Assembly (NCBI GenBank): GCA_017429685.1
Contig: JAFROL010000029.1
Coordinates: forward strand, 1 to 64,000
Direction of reading: 5' to 3'
Length of the DNA stretch: 64,000 nucleotides
From: Bacteroidales bacterium
GTDB lineage: Bacteria; Bacteroidota; Bacteroidia; Bacteroidales; P3
Both the position numbers and the translations under genes were made by a program. Positions 50,680 to 59,469 of the stretch are shown in pieces; positions within the stretch are counted from its first letter, which is position 1; every line of letters starts with the position of its first letter. Below the pieces are notes generated by a model. It worked only from the letters and a program-made list of their open reading frames with translations. It had not been told where the DNA came from and ran no database searches.

Positions 50680-50719
50680 ACGAATTCGGGAAATCAAATC
50701 CCGTCATTCAATTAAAAAC

Positions 50720-50758
50720 CAACCTGCGGCAGGGGAGACCTTGCCGCAGGTTATTTAA
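50720..50758 (+). terminator. Hairpin after kdd
   Basis: AACCTGCGGCA and TGCCGCAGGTT, then ATTTAAAA; the T-run is short. Confidence 0.7.
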
Positions 50759-50768
50759 AAATTGTAAA

Positions 50769-51470
50769 ATGAAAATCAGACTGTTGGTAATTGTTTTGGC
50801 GGCAATGGCTGTCTCATCCTGTTATAGGCACAGGCTTGTAGAGCTGCCCTACAGGATGATCCCTTGCAATGTTAATCCCGACGAAGTGTTCGGTGCACAC
50901 TACACGGCCGCCGATTTCCAGATTTGGCCTATGGCGGACGATAGTATGGCCGGCATTGTTGCGGGCAGGGCTGTCCGTGAAAAAGGCATTTCGTCTGCGT
51001 CGAGCGGATGGCAAGTGATGTTCGACAATGCCGACACCGCCGAAGTGGGCTCGATAGCACGCGATTTTTGCGCTTCGCACCGCACCGGCGACACGGTATG
51101 CTGTTATGGCTGGGTGCCGGATGATTTCGATACAAGCAAGAGTGTCATAGTGATTGTGTGCGGCACAGCTCCTTTGATTGATGGAACTTCTGTGGTCGAT
51201 GCTGGAGTTGAGTTGATGTGGGATGGGCCTAATGTCCTTTTTGAATTTGCCCAAGAACACCATTCCTACTGGCAGCGCATTACGCGCGACAATGTTATGC
51301 GTTGCCTGCCGATAGTGCTCGGCGGCCGGATGCTGGCGGCACCGCGGGTGAATGATGAAATTGCCGGTGGAAAATGTGGCCTCAGCGGATTGAAGGAAGA
51401 GGAATGCTGCGCAATTGCCGCTATCCTCAACGATGGTAAAGGTCCTGAATCACCAGTCCAGCCAAAGTAA
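50769..51470 (+). CDS. Lipoprotein with SecD P1-like domain
   Basis: The protein has 233 residues with a lipoprotein signal (MKIRLLVIVLAAMAVSSC, Cys 18). The C-terminal third, VLFEFAQEHHSYWQRITRDN, LPIVLGGRMLAAPRVND, IAGGKCGLSG and a final EEECCAIAAILNDG, follows the SecD periplasmic head pattern (F...T..N....I.LdG.v..aP.v...I.gG...I.G...eea..la..L..G). No SecD membrane helices are present. The N-terminal half is unique. It is convergent with tcdA and overlaps its end by 44 bases. A role in export is only inferred. Confidence 0.75.
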   Translation: MKIRLLVIVLAAMAVSSCYRHRLVELPYRMIPCNVNPDEVFGAHYTAADFQIWPMADDSMAGIVAGRAVREKGISSASSGWQVMFDNADTAEVGSIARDFCASHRTGDTVCCYGWVPDDFDTSKSVIVIVCGTAPLIDGTSVVDAGVELMWDGPNVLFEFAQEHHSYWQRITRDNVMRCLPIVLGGRMLAAPRVNDEIAGGKCGLSGLKEEECCAIAAILNDGKGPESPVQPK

Positions 51471-52197
51471 AGCCGAAAATGGCGGTGACGTGCGACGTAG
51501 TGCCGTTGATTTGGGCCTTCGTTGCGTTCCAGTCCTGCAGCGACAGGCTGTTGTCGGCTTTTTCTTCGTCGCCGACTTCGCCAAGGTTTGGCAGCACTTC
51601 GGGACTCCATACGCATTTGAATTTGCGGCCGGGAAAACGCTTGAACTTGCGCATACGCCGGCGCAGCACGGCAGCCAGCGGACAGCCGTCCACTTCCCAG
51701 AACTCGCTGACCGTCACCTTCGTCGGGTCCATTTTCAGTGCCGCACCCATCGACGAAAAGAAAGTGGGCATACCCTTTTGCGCACAGCGCACGATGAGTT
51801 CCAGTTTGTTTTTCAGGCTGTCGATGGCGTCGATGATGTAGTCGTAGCTTTGCAGGTTGAAGCTGTCGGCCGTTTCGGCGCAGAAAATGTCCTGAATGGC
51901 AGTGATTTCGGCCGAAGGGTTGATGTCCAGAAGGCGTTCGCGCATAGCCTCGACCTTGACGCGCCCGACGGTGCTGACCGATGCCATAGCCTGGCGGTTT
52001 ATGTTGCTGACACTCACGCAGTCGGAGTCGACAATCGTCAGGTGGCGTATGCCGCTGCGTACCAGGCTTTCGGCGCACCACGATCCCACGCCGCCGACGC
52101 CAAAAATGATGACGCGGGTGTCGGCAATGCGTCCCATCGTTGCATCGCCAAGCAGGCGTATGGTGCGGTTAAGTACTGCTTTTTCGTTAAAGTCCAT
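51427..52197 (-). CDS. tcdA: tRNA threonylcarbamoyladenosine dehydratase
   Basis: The protein has 256 residues. The E1-like ATP-binding motif is RVIIFGVGGVGSWCAESLVR, followed by RHLTIVDSDCVSVSNINRQ, YIIDAIDSLKNKLELI and, at the end, TTSHVTAIFGFTLAGLVIQD. TcdA (CsdL) cyclises t6A at position 37 of tRNA to ct6A using ATP. Length and motifs match this subgroup rather than MoeB or ThiF. Its 3' end overlaps the convergent lipoprotein gene by 44 bases, with no terminator between. Confidence 0.92.
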   Translation of the reverse strand: MDFNEKAVLNRTIRLLGDATMGRIADTRVIIFGVGGVGSWCAESLVRSGIRHLTIVDSDCVSVSNINRQAMASVSTVGRVKVEAMRERLLDINPSAEITAIQDIFCAETADSFNLQSYDYIIDAIDSLKNKLELIVRCAQKGMPTFFSSMGAALKMDPTKVTVSEFWEVDGCPLAAVLRRRMRKFKRFPGRKFKCVWSPEVLPNLGEVGDEEKADNSLSLQDWNATKAQINGTTSHVTAIFGFTLAGLVIQDLYHR

Positions 52198-52222
52198 TTT
52201 CGTTCAGGAATGCTTAATGTTG

Positions 52223-52263
52223 AAAAAAATAGGCAACCTCTTGGATTGTAGAGGTTGCCTATA
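52223..52263 (-). terminator. Terminator after glyS
   Basis: AGGCAACCTCT and AGAGGTTGCCT, then TATTTTTTTC on the reverse strand. Confidence 0.9.
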
Positions 52264-52278
52264 GAAAAGGAAGCAATG

Positions 52279-53811
52279 TCAGTCTACGCAGATCGGTTTG
52301 ATGCGCTGATGCAGATATGCTGGCAGCTGGTCGATGGCGACACGCTCCTGCTGCATCGTGTCGCGGTGACGCACGGTGACGCTATTGTCGCCGAGGGTGT
52401 CGTTGTCGACGGTGATGCAGAACGGAGTGCCGATAGCGTCCTGACGACGGTAGCGGCGTCCGATGGCGTCCTTCTCGTCGTACTGGACCATAAAGTCGTA
52501 TTTGAGCAGGTCCATAATCTCGCGGGCCTTTTCGGGCAGGCCGTCTTTCTTGACGAGGGGCAGCACGGCTGCTTTGTAGGGTGCCAGAACCGGCGGCAAG
52601 CTGAGCAGCGTGCGCGTCGAGCCGTCCTCGAGCACCTCGTCGCGCAGGGCGTGGCTGAAGATGGCCAGGAAGGTGCGGTCCACTCCGATCGATGTCTCGA
52701 TGACGTAGGGCGTATAGCTTTCGTTGAGCTCGCTGTCGAAATACTGCAGCTTCTTGCCGCTGAACTCGCTGTGGCGCGAGAGGTCGAAGTCGGTGCGGCT
52801 GTGGATACCTTCGAGCTCTTTGAAACCGAAGGGGAACTGGAACTCGATGTCGGTGGCGGCGTTGGCGTAGTGGGCCAACTTCTCGTGGTCGTGGTAGCGG
52901 TATTTCTCGGCCGGGATGCCCAAGGCGAGGTGCCATTTCAGGCGCTCCTCTTTCCAGTATTTGAACCACTCCAGCTCGCTGCCGGGACGTACGAAGAACT
53001 GCATCTCCATCTGCTCGAACTCGCGCATACGGAAGATGAACTGGCGGGCGACGATTTCGTTGCGGAAAGCCTTGCCAATCTGTGCTATGCCGAAGGGTAT
53101 CTTCATACGGCCGCTTTTCTGCACATTGAGGAAGTTGACAAAGATGCCCTGTGCCGTTTCGGGGCGCAGGTAGAGCGTGTCGTTCTCGCCCTCGACGCTG
53201 CCCATCTTGGTGGCAAACATCAGGTTGAACTGGCGCACATCGGTCCAGTTGCGCGTGCCGCTGATGGGGCACACGATGCCCAGGTCGAGGATGAGCTGCT
53301 TGAGGCCGGCCAGGTCGTTGGCATTCATCAGCTCGGCATAGCGGGTGCGGATTTCGTCGATCTGCTTCTGGTGCTCAAGCACGCGTGCGTTGGTGGTGAC
53401 GAATTGCTGGCGGTCGAAGGCGTCGCCAAAGCGTTTGTGGGCCTTCTCGCACTCTTTGTTTATCTTGTCTTCGATTTTGGCGATGTGGTCTTCAATCAGG
53501 ACGTCGGCACGATAGCGCTTCTTGCTGTCGCGGTTGTCGATCAGCGGGTCGTTGAAAGCGTCGACGTGGCCCGAGGCCTTCCAGATTTTGGGGTGCATAA
53601 AGATGGCCGAGTCGATACCAACGATGTTTTCGTGGTATTGCACCATCGAGCGCCACCAATACTGCTTGATGTTGTTTTTGAGTTCGGTGCCGAGCTGGCC
53701 GTAGTCGTAGACGGCACCAAGTCCGTCATATATCTCGCTTGAGGGGAAAATGAAGCCGTATTCTTTGGCGTGAGAAACGACTTTTTTGAAGATATCTTCT
53801 TGATTTGCCAT
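52279..53811 (-). CDS. glyS: Glycyl-tRNA synthetase (dimeric type)
   Basis: The protein has 510 residues. It starts with FKKVVSHAKEYGFIFPSSEIY and DYGQLGTELKNNIKQYWW. Class II motif 2 is RNEIVARQFIFRMREFEQME, and motif 3 is SIGVDRTFLAIF. The C-terminal anticodon-binding domain has KAAVLPLVKKDGLPEKA and DAIGTPFCITVDNDTL. This is the alpha2 (eukaryote-like) form used in Bacteroidetes. The name glyS is used for either type; glyQS would also be correct. Secure. Confidence 0.96.
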   Translation of the reverse strand: MANQEDIFKKVVSHAKEYGFIFPSSEIYDGLGAVYDYGQLGTELKNNIKQYWWRSMVQYHENIVGIDSAIFMHPKIWKASGHVDAFNDPLIDNRDSKKRYRADVLIEDHIAKIEDKINKECEKAHKRFGDAFDRQQFVTTNARVLEHQKQIDEIRTRYAELMNANDLAGLKQLILDLGIVCPISGTRNWTDVRQFNLMFATKMGSVEGENDTLYLRPETAQGIFVNFLNVQKSGRMKIPFGIAQIGKAFRNEIVARQFIFRMREFEQMEMQFFVRPGSELEWFKYWKEERLKWHLALGIPAEKYRYHDHEKLAHYANAATDIEFQFPFGFKELEGIHSRTDFDLSRHSEFSGKKLQYFDSELNESYTPYVIETSIGVDRTFLAIFSHALRDEVLEDGSTRTLLSLPPVLAPYKAAVLPLVKKDGLPEKAREIMDLLKYDFMVQYDEKDAIGRRYRRQDAIGTPFCITVDNDTLGDNSVTVRHRDTMQQERVAIDQLPAYLHQRIKPICVD

Positions 53812-53846
53812 ATTTTATGTTATTTTTATTTCTTTCGTTGGAGAAA

Positions 53847-53855
53847 GCAAAGTTA
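53847..53855 (-). promoter_or_regulatory. Reverse promoter TAACTTTGC for glyS
   Basis: Consensus element, 36 bases before the start. Confidence 0.7.
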
Positions 53856-53885
53856 CGATTTTTTTGGCAATTCAATAAATATATG

Positions 53886-53893
53886 TATTTTTG
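53886..53893 (+). promoter_or_regulatory. Forward promoter TATTTTTG for the serine protease
   Basis: A -7-like element 63 bases before the start; divergent from the glyS promoter, 31 bases apart. Confidence 0.6.
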
Positions 53894-53955
53894 TAGTTTG
53901 TTTGGCAAAATCAAAACGGTATTAATAAGAAGAAAAACAAAATTTTATACATAAA

Positions 53956-55632
53956 ATGAAAAAAGTATTTGTTTCAGCATTTATAGCATTGGCAATGTTT
54001 GTTGCCAATAACGCTGTTGCACAGGTGAGCCACGGCGGCGAGCCTCTGTTCAACAGCAGTATGGTCAAGGCTGGTGTCCCTGAACTTAACCATCCAGGCA
54101 TTGACAACCAGCGTTTTCTGGACGAAGATGTGAACGCTGTCAAGGGTGCCGGTCCTATGCGTATTGGCGTTATGCAGGATACGCGTCTCGACGTTGTGGG
54201 CGAATCCAAAACCCTCAAGGATGCCGCCGGCACGCACTACCTGATGGCCGTCGAGTCTGAGAATGCGACGTTTATGTCGCTCCATTTCTCGCAGTTCGAA
54301 CTGCCCGAGGGCGCCACGCTGTTTTTCTATGACCAGAGCGGTGACTTTGTGCTCGGCTCGTTCAACGGCAGCGACGTTATGGACGACGGCACGTTCTACA
54401 CGCAGGCCATCCCCGGCAGCCGCGTCTTTGTGGAATACAATGTCCCGGCAGGCCAGGAACCCGGCAACCTTGTCATCGACCGCATCTGCCACGGATACAA
54501 GAATATTTTCCGTATGATTTCCGACAACTACGAGTCGGCCGAGGAGTCGCTTAAAGGCGCTCACGGTCAGGCCGATGGCGACTGCCACATCAACGTTGTC
54601 TGCCCCGAAGGCGACGACTGGCGCGACCAGATTCGTTCGGTTGTGGCTATCGAAATCCACGCCGGCGGTTATTCCTATATGTGCAGCGGCGCTGTCATCA
54701 ACAACACCCGTCAGGACAGGACCCCTTACGTCCTTTCGGCCTACCACTGCCAGGATCTTGAAGGAACCCTGCAGGGTTTCGTGACCTATTTCCTCTATCA
54801 GACCAATACCTGCAATGGCTCCATCGGACCCGGCAACAAGTCGGTGACTGGCGCCAGCATCAAGGCCAAATACAGCTACAACGGCGGCTCGGATTTCCTC
54901 CTCCTCCAGCTCAGCCAGAGTATCCCCGACAGCTACAAGCCTTACTATTCCGGTTGGGACAGATCCAATATGTCTTCGGCCGTTTCTGCCGGTGCCGGCA
55001 TCCATCATCCCGGCGGCGACTACAAGAAAATCTCCATCCCCAGAAGCGTCTCCAAAGGTTCGGGCCAGTATAGCAAGTTCCTCTATGCTTATTGGTACAC
55101 CGGCACGCAGAACAAGGGTGTCACCGAACAGGGCTCGTCGGGCTCGCCGCTGTTCAACGCCGACAAGCGTATCATTGGACAGCTCTATGCCGGCAGCAGT
55201 GCCTGCGACTATATGGATGGCACAGACCTTTACGGTCGCTTCTATTCCTCGTGGAGCGGATCTGGCGAATCCAACGGCCAGCTTAAGGTCTGGCTTGATC
55301 CCGACAACACGGGCATTGAGAAGATGGACGGCCTCGACTACGAGTCCGACCCCGTGGCCATCGTCACACCTCAGGATGCCATCAACGACCGCAGTGTCTG
55401 CAACCTCGACGTCTATCCCAACCCCACGACGGGTATTGTCCATTTTGACGTCGACGCTCTGGGCAGCGCCAACTACAAGCTTTTCGACCTCAGTGGCCGC
55501 TGCATCAAAGAGGGCCGCACTGTGCTGACAGCCACCAGCCAGGCCATCGACCTCGGCGCACAGCCCAAAGGCAGCTACATCCTGCAGCTCCACACATTAA
55601 GCCGCACTTTTACAGGAATTGTCATTTATTAA
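53956..55632 (+). CDS. Secreted trypsin-like (lysyl-endopeptidase-like) serine protease with T9SS domain
   Basis: The protein has 558 residues with a Sec signal (MKKVFVSAFIALAMFVANNAVAQ). A propeptide-like region extends to about residue 205. The protease core has YVLSAYHC (His about 264), GGSDFLLLQL (Asp about 313) and TEQGSSGSPLF (Ser about 395), with paired Cys, as in the lysyl endopeptidase/PrK group. The C-terminal domain from about 483 (CNLDVYPNPTTGIVHFDV, ending FTGIVIY) is a T9SS type A sorting signal. It should be exported by T9SS and cleaved on the surface. Cleavage specificity is not certain. Confidence 0.92.
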   Translation: MKKVFVSAFIALAMFVANNAVAQVSHGGEPLFNSSMVKAGVPELNHPGIDNQRFLDEDVNAVKGAGPMRIGVMQDTRLDVVGESKTLKDAAGTHYLMAVESENATFMSLHFSQFELPEGATLFFYDQSGDFVLGSFNGSDVMDDGTFYTQAIPGSRVFVEYNVPAGQEPGNLVIDRICHGYKNIFRMISDNYESAEESLKGAHGQADGDCHINVVCPEGDDWRDQIRSVVAIEIHAGGYSYMCSGAVINNTRQDRTPYVLSAYHCQDLEGTLQGFVTYFLYQTNTCNGSIGPGNKSVTGASIKAKYSYNGGSDFLLLQLSQSIPDSYKPYYSGWDRSNMSSAVSAGAGIHHPGGDYKKISIPRSVSKGSGQYSKFLYAYWYTGTQNKGVTEQGSSGSPLFNADKRIIGQLYAGSSACDYMDGTDLYGRFYSSWSGSGESNGQLKVWLDPDNTGIEKMDGLDYESDPVAIVTPQDAINDRSVCNLDVYPNPTTGIVHFDVDALGSANYKLFDLSGRCIKEGRTVLTATSQAIDLGAQPKGSYILQLHTLSRTFTGIVIY

Positions 55633-55653
55633 CGAAACAATAAATCTGATACA

Positions 55654-56661
55654 ATGAGTTTAATGGAAGAAATCCGGGCCAAAGCCAAAGCCGCCAACAA
55701 GTGCATCGTCTTGGCCGAAGGTACCGAAGAACGCACCCTCAAAGCTGCCGACATCATCCTCGGCGAAGGAATTGCCCGCCTTATACTTCTGGGCAACGAA
55801 AAGGAAATCAAGGACCTCGCTTCGCAGTGGGGGCTTAAGAACATCGACAAGGCTACCATCATCGACCCCGTCACGCACGACAAAAAGCAGTACTATGCCG
55901 AAATGCTGTGCGAGATCCGCAAGAAAAAAGGTATGCAGATGGACGAGGCTATGCGCCTGGTCGAAGACCCGCTCTATCTGGCCACGCTGCTCATCAAGAA
56001 CGGCGACGCCGACGGCGAAGTGGCCGGTGCACGCAACGCTACGGGCGACGTGCTGCGTCCCGCCTTCCAGGTGGTCAAGACCCTGCCGGGCGTCAGCGTC
56101 GTCAGCGGTGCCTTTATTATGGTGCTGAAGGACAAGACCTACGGCGAAGATGGCCTGATGGTCTTTGCCGACTGCGCTGCAACTCCTTGTCCCACAGCCG
56201 AAGAGCTGGGACAGATAGCCGTAGTCTCGGCCCAGACGGCCAAAGCCATCGCCGGATTCGAAGAGCCGCGCGTGGCCATCCTGAGCTTCTCGACCAAGGG
56301 TAGCGCCAAGCACGAACTGGTCGACAAGGTCATCGAGGCCGGCCGTGTGGCCCACGAACTCGACCCCAACGTCAAGCTCGACTGCGAGCTGCAGGCCGAC
56401 GCCGCCATCGTGCCCAAGGTCGGCGCCTCGAAGGCCCCGAACAGCGACATCGCCGGCAAAGCCAACGTGCTGGTCTTCCCCGACCTGCAGAGCGGCAACA
56501 TCTGCTACAAGCTGGTGCAGCGCCTGGCCGGTGCCGAAGCCATCGGACCCGTTATGCAGGGTATGGCAGCTCCGATCAACGACCTGAGCCGTGGCTGCTC
56601 GGTCGAGGACGTCGTCAACGTCGTCGCCATCACCGCCACCCAAGCCGCAGCAAAGAAATAA
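55654..56661 (+). CDS. pta: Phosphate acetyltransferase
   Basis: The protein has 335 residues, the short catalytic form. It begins KCIVLAEGTEERTLKAADII, with ARNATGDVLRPAFQVVKT and FADCAATPCPTAEELGQIAV, FSTKGSAKHELV and ANVLVFPDLQSGNICYKLVQ. It converts acetyl-CoA and phosphate to acetyl-phosphate, feeding acetate kinase for ATP. Length and motifs fit Pta more than the roughly 300-residue butyryl form. It starts 21 bases after the protease stop, perhaps by read-through. No ackA is next to it. Confidence 0.93.
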   Translation: MSLMEEIRAKAKAANKCIVLAEGTEERTLKAADIILGEGIARLILLGNEKEIKDLASQWGLKNIDKATIIDPVTHDKKQYYAEMLCEIRKKKGMQMDEAMRLVEDPLYLATLLIKNGDADGEVAGARNATGDVLRPAFQVVKTLPGVSVVSGAFIMVLKDKTYGEDGLMVFADCAATPCPTAEELGQIAVVSAQTAKAIAGFEEPRVAILSFSTKGSAKHELVDKVIEAGRVAHELDPNVKLDCELQADAAIVPKVGASKAPNSDIAGKANVLVFPDLQSGNICYKLVQRLAGAEAIGPVMQGMAAPINDLSRGCSVEDVVNVVAITATQAAAKK

Positions 56662-56682
56662 ATTCAAGTCAACTCTAAAAAC

Positions 56683-56718
56683 AACAGGGTTCCAAACGTT
56701 TTGGAACCCTGTTTTTTA
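56683..56718. terminator. Bidirectional terminator between pta and lplA
   Basis: CAGGGTTCCAAA and TTTGGAACCCTG with T-runs; it overlaps the last codon of lplA. Confidence 0.88.
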
Positions 56719-57672
56719 GTATATCAAAGACAAGACGTCGTTCAGCACTGTCGCATCGGGCGGCACCTCGGGTCGTTCGAGCGACGATGCGCTTACAAGC
56801 AGCCGCCTCAAATCGTCCGCAAGGCCAACCTCCAGCGCATCGGTGGCGACGGCGATGTCGGTGATGATGCCGCGTTGTTCGTCGATGGTCAGGCTGATGT
56901 CGATGCTGCCCCAGTCGAACTGGCCGCTACGCTGGGCGGTGAAGTTGCGCCATTTGCCGTAGAGCCATTCGTCGCTGCTGTATTTGTTGTAGAGTTCGAC
57001 GACTTCAGGGCGTTGCTTCAATTCTTCGAATTCAATGGTTTGAACCTTGCCGCCATATACCGTTTCGAAAGCCGAAAGCAGATGCGGTACTATGTTTTCG
57101 CTCGTTATGTCGGCCAGTTCCGACAGGTTGACCACGCGGCTTTGCACCGATGCCACACCGTGCTTGTGCAGCTTGGAGGGGCGCACCTTTAGGTAGCGCG
57201 ACAGGTCGTCCATATTGCCCTTGATGAGTATGGTGCCGTGGTGCAGACGCTGGTGCGTGCCCTTCGAGAAGGCGTTGCCGCTGAATTTGCGTCCGTTGCA
57301 CAGTATGTCGTTGCGTCCGCTCAGCTCCGTTTCTAGCCCATAGTCGCGCAGGGCCGTTCTGATAACCTCGAACTGGCGCTGCTGGTCGTAGAGGTCGTAG
57401 GGAGCGACGAAACTGAAATTGATGTTGCCGTCGTCGTGATAGACCGCGCCGCCACCGGTGGTGCGCCGCATCACGTAGCCGCCGTCGGACAGCAGCGCGT
57501 CGACATTGCACTCGGCAAAGGGATTCTGGTTTTGTCCAATCACCACTGTGCGATGGTTTTTCCAAAGATACATTACAACCTGATTCTGCGACGGTTGTGC
57601 TACAAAATAGTTTTCCACGGCCACATTCCAGTACGGATTCGTCTGGTGCGACACTATTACAACGAGTTTCAT
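56716..57672 (-). CDS. lplA: Lipoate-protein ligase A
   Basis: The protein has 318 residues from ATG 57672 (MKLVVIVSHQTNPYWNVAVE); a longer frame would overlap porQ. Motifs are MYLWKNHRTVVIGQNQNPF, MRRTTGGGAVYHDDGNINFS (the lipoate/ATP-binding RRxxGGGxVxHD) and GRKFSGNAFSKG. A C-terminal domain is present, WRNFTAQRSGQFDWGSI and onward. It activates and attaches lipoate to E2 or GcvH proteins. It lies two bases 3' of porQ, probably co-transcribed but with no obvious link. Confidence 0.94.
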   Translation of the reverse strand: MKLVVIVSHQTNPYWNVAVENYFVAQPSQNQVVMYLWKNHRTVVIGQNQNPFAECNVDALLSDGGYVMRRTTGGGAVYHDDGNINFSFVAPYDLYDQQRQFEVIRTALRDYGLETELSGRNDILCNGRKFSGNAFSKGTHQRLHHGTILIKGNMDDLSRYLKVRPSKLHKHGVASVQSRVVNLSELADITSENIVPHLLSAFETVYGGKVQTIEFEELKQRPEVVELYNKYSSDEWLYGKWRNFTAQRSGQFDWGSIDISLTIDEQRGIITDIAVATDALEVGLADDLRRLLVSASSLERPEVPPDATVLNDVLSLIY

Positions 57673-57673
57673 A

Positions 57674-58765
57674 TCAGAATTTAAAAGACAACGAAAGATA
57701 GTTTGGCGCCTGCCCCAGGTGATAGTTGCGGCGTGCAAACGAAAAGTCGAATTTCTTGGTGTGCAGACCGAAGCCGTACGAAAAACCGCTCAAGTTGATG
57801 TTCGTGCGGTCGTCGGCACCCATTTCCGCCGTCTGGCGGAACCGGTATCCTAGTTGCAGGAATAACACCTTTTTGATTTCGGCCTCAATGCCTACCGCGC
57901 AATGGCGAGCTATGTGGTCCAGCGCTGTCGCGATGCCGTCATACCACGGCTTTGCCAGCTCTTCGCCGGTATACGGGTCAAACTGCACCGTGGGGTTCAG
58001 AGGGTCGCTGTAGGAGAGGTTCCATCGTGTCAGCTGGTCCATAGCGAAATAAAGCCTGAAAGGCGCGTTACTGGCCTTGTAGGACATCGATGCCGACAGG
58101 TCGAAGGGCAGCCGCTCGCTTGTGCCGTTGAAAGTGGCTATTTGTGTGCCTGTGTTGCGTGCTTGGATCGTCGCGGCAAAACGCTTGTCGCTCGACACAT
58201 AGCTGCCGGCAACATTCAGCGCAAAGGCAAACGCCGTATAGCTCTCATACTGCGACCACACGGGACGGAACGAGACCCCGATGCTGAAGCAGGAGTCGAT
58301 GTTAAGACCCCACCCGACATAGGCAGCCACGTCCGATGCATAGAACGTGCCCTCCTCCTGCTCGTTTTCGTCATAGGCGTCGAAATGGCCGTAGCTGTTG
58401 AATTGGAGACCGAAGAGGAAACTGCCGAACCGGTGGAAATCGCGGCCGTAGGCAACCGTGCCCGCATTGCTGCCGGCGAAAAAGCCCGTGTAGTTCAGAA
58501 CCAGCCGGTTGTCGTATTGTGTCGAAATCAGCGACGGATTGTCCAGGCCAACATTCAGGTCCGTCGGCGACCATACCGACAGGTAGTTGGCACCCAATGC
58601 CGCCGTACGCGGAGCCGACGGCAGCTTGAGCATCGACAGGGTGTTCAGTCCAGCCACCTGGGCATAGGCGCAATTGAATGTCGAGATTTGGGAAATGAAC
58701 ATTGCGGCAAGCACAAAAGCAAAAATCATTTGCTTTCCCTGTTTCGTTCTGTACTTCCGCAACAT
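57674..58765 (-). CDS. porQ: T9SS outer-membrane protein PorQ
   Basis: The protein has 363 residues from ATG 58765 (MLRKYRTK), with a hydrophobic signal MIFAFVLAAMFISQISTFN that ends near AYAQ; a start at the Met before IFAF is possible. The core has LKLPSAPRTAALGANYLSVW, LNVGLDNPSLIS and a PorV/FadL-like barrel (RDFHRFGSFLFGLQFNSYG), ending LSLSFKF. PorQ works with PorU, PorV and PorZ in processing and anchoring T9SS cargo. It agrees with the two cargo proteases in this window. Confidence 0.88.
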   Translation of the reverse strand: MLRKYRTKQGKQMIFAFVLAAMFISQISTFNCAYAQVAGLNTLSMLKLPSAPRTAALGANYLSVWSPTDLNVGLDNPSLISTQYDNRLVLNYTGFFAGSNAGTVAYGRDFHRFGSFLFGLQFNSYGHFDAYDENEQEEGTFYASDVAAYVGWGLNIDSCFSIGVSFRPVWSQYESYTAFAFALNVAGSYVSSDKRFAATIQARNTGTQIATFNGTSERLPFDLSASMSYKASNAPFRLYFAMDQLTRWNLSYSDPLNPTVQFDPYTGEELAKPWYDGIATALDHIARHCAVGIEAEIKKVLFLQLGYRFRQTAEMGADDRTNINLSGFSYGFGLHTKKFDFSFARRNYHLGQAPNYLSLSFKF

Positions 58766-58806
58766 CTTCAAATACGCAAGTTTAACAGTTATACAATCAA
58801 AAACAG

Positions 58807-59337
58807 TCAATCGTTCCAAACCTCTTTGCCGTCGGCGTCAAGGTATCCGCTACGCATCTTCTTGCCGTTGCGCATACGGATAATGTATTTGCCGTTGAGA
58901 ATCAGAACTTCGTCGTATTTGAAGTCGGTGACAAACTTGCCCTGCACATCGATGAAGGCCCACTTGCCCTTGCTGCGCAGAGCAGCGTAGTTGACAGCAT
59001 AACCGTCTTTGTCATAGTCTATTTCGCAAACAGCGGCATCGTAGGCGACATCGGTGAGCGGTTCACCGCTGACGCCTACGAAACCCCATTTGCCGCCGAC
59101 CGAAACGGGATACATTCCGCCGTTGGTCTCGTAGAGCACGGCGTCGTATGTCGGCTGGATGGTCCATTCGTTGTCCTTGTCCACATAGCCCCATTCGCCC
59201 GTCTCGCAGCGGCAGGGATAGTACATCGGGTACGCTTCCTGCGCCGAGAGCGTGTTGAAGGTCGAAAGTTGAAAGTTGAGTAGCAGTGCAGCCGCAACAA
59301 TTTTCAACATTCTGGACGGTGTGGATTTAGACTTCAT
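58807..59337 (-). CDS. WG-repeat exported protein
   Basis: The protein has 176 residues. After a Sec-like signal, three WG/beta-propeller-type repeats follow: GEWGYVDKDNEWTIQPTYDA, GKWGFVGVSGEPLTDVAYDA and GKWAFIDVQGKFVTDFKYDE. The signal peptide contains LLNFQLSTFNTLSAQ, encoded by a simple repeat (59262-59282), so the hydrophobic core seems partly made from repeat DNA. Start at 59337 (MKSKSTPSRM) or at the Met ten residues later. It is 41 bases upstream of porQ on the same strand. Function unknown. Confidence 0.8.
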   Translation of the reverse strand: MKSKSTPSRMLKIVAAALLLNFQLSTFNTLSAQEAYPMYYPCRCETGEWGYVDKDNEWTIQPTYDAVLYETNGGMYPVSVGGKWGFVGVSGEPLTDVAYDAAVCEIDYDKDGYAVNYAALRSKGKWAFIDVQGKFVTDFKYDEVLILNGKYIIRMRNGKKMRSGYLDADGKEVWND

Positions 59338-59353
59338 AAAAAAGTAGGATTAT

Positions 59354-59462
59354 TGGGAGTTAAGGGGAGTTAAAGGGAAGTTAAGGGAAGTTAAGGGACA
59401 ATAGGAACCAGCAGGTGCATTTGTCCCTTAACTTCCTTTAACTTCCTTTAACTTCCCTTCCC
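59354..59462. repeat. Inverted array of 10-11-bp units GGGAAGTTAA (locus 3)
   Basis: The left arm has four or five units of GGGAAGTTAA(A) and ends GGGACAA. The right arm has the complement, starting TTGTCCC and continuing TTAACTTCCTT. The loop of about 20 bases is ATAGGAACCAGCAGGTGCA-like. It lies between the kamA stop and the WG gene start. A one-sided array of the same unit is at 40552-40585. Confidence 0.85.
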
Positions 59463-59469
59463 AGTTCCA

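Noticed and set aside
49585..50697. 370-codon reverse frame opposite kdd
   Set aside because: Shadow of kdd caused by codon bias; no homology features.
53974..55593. 539-codon reverse frame opposite the serine protease
   Set aside because: Composition-driven antisense frame; the sense gene has a catalytic triad, signal and T9SS domain.
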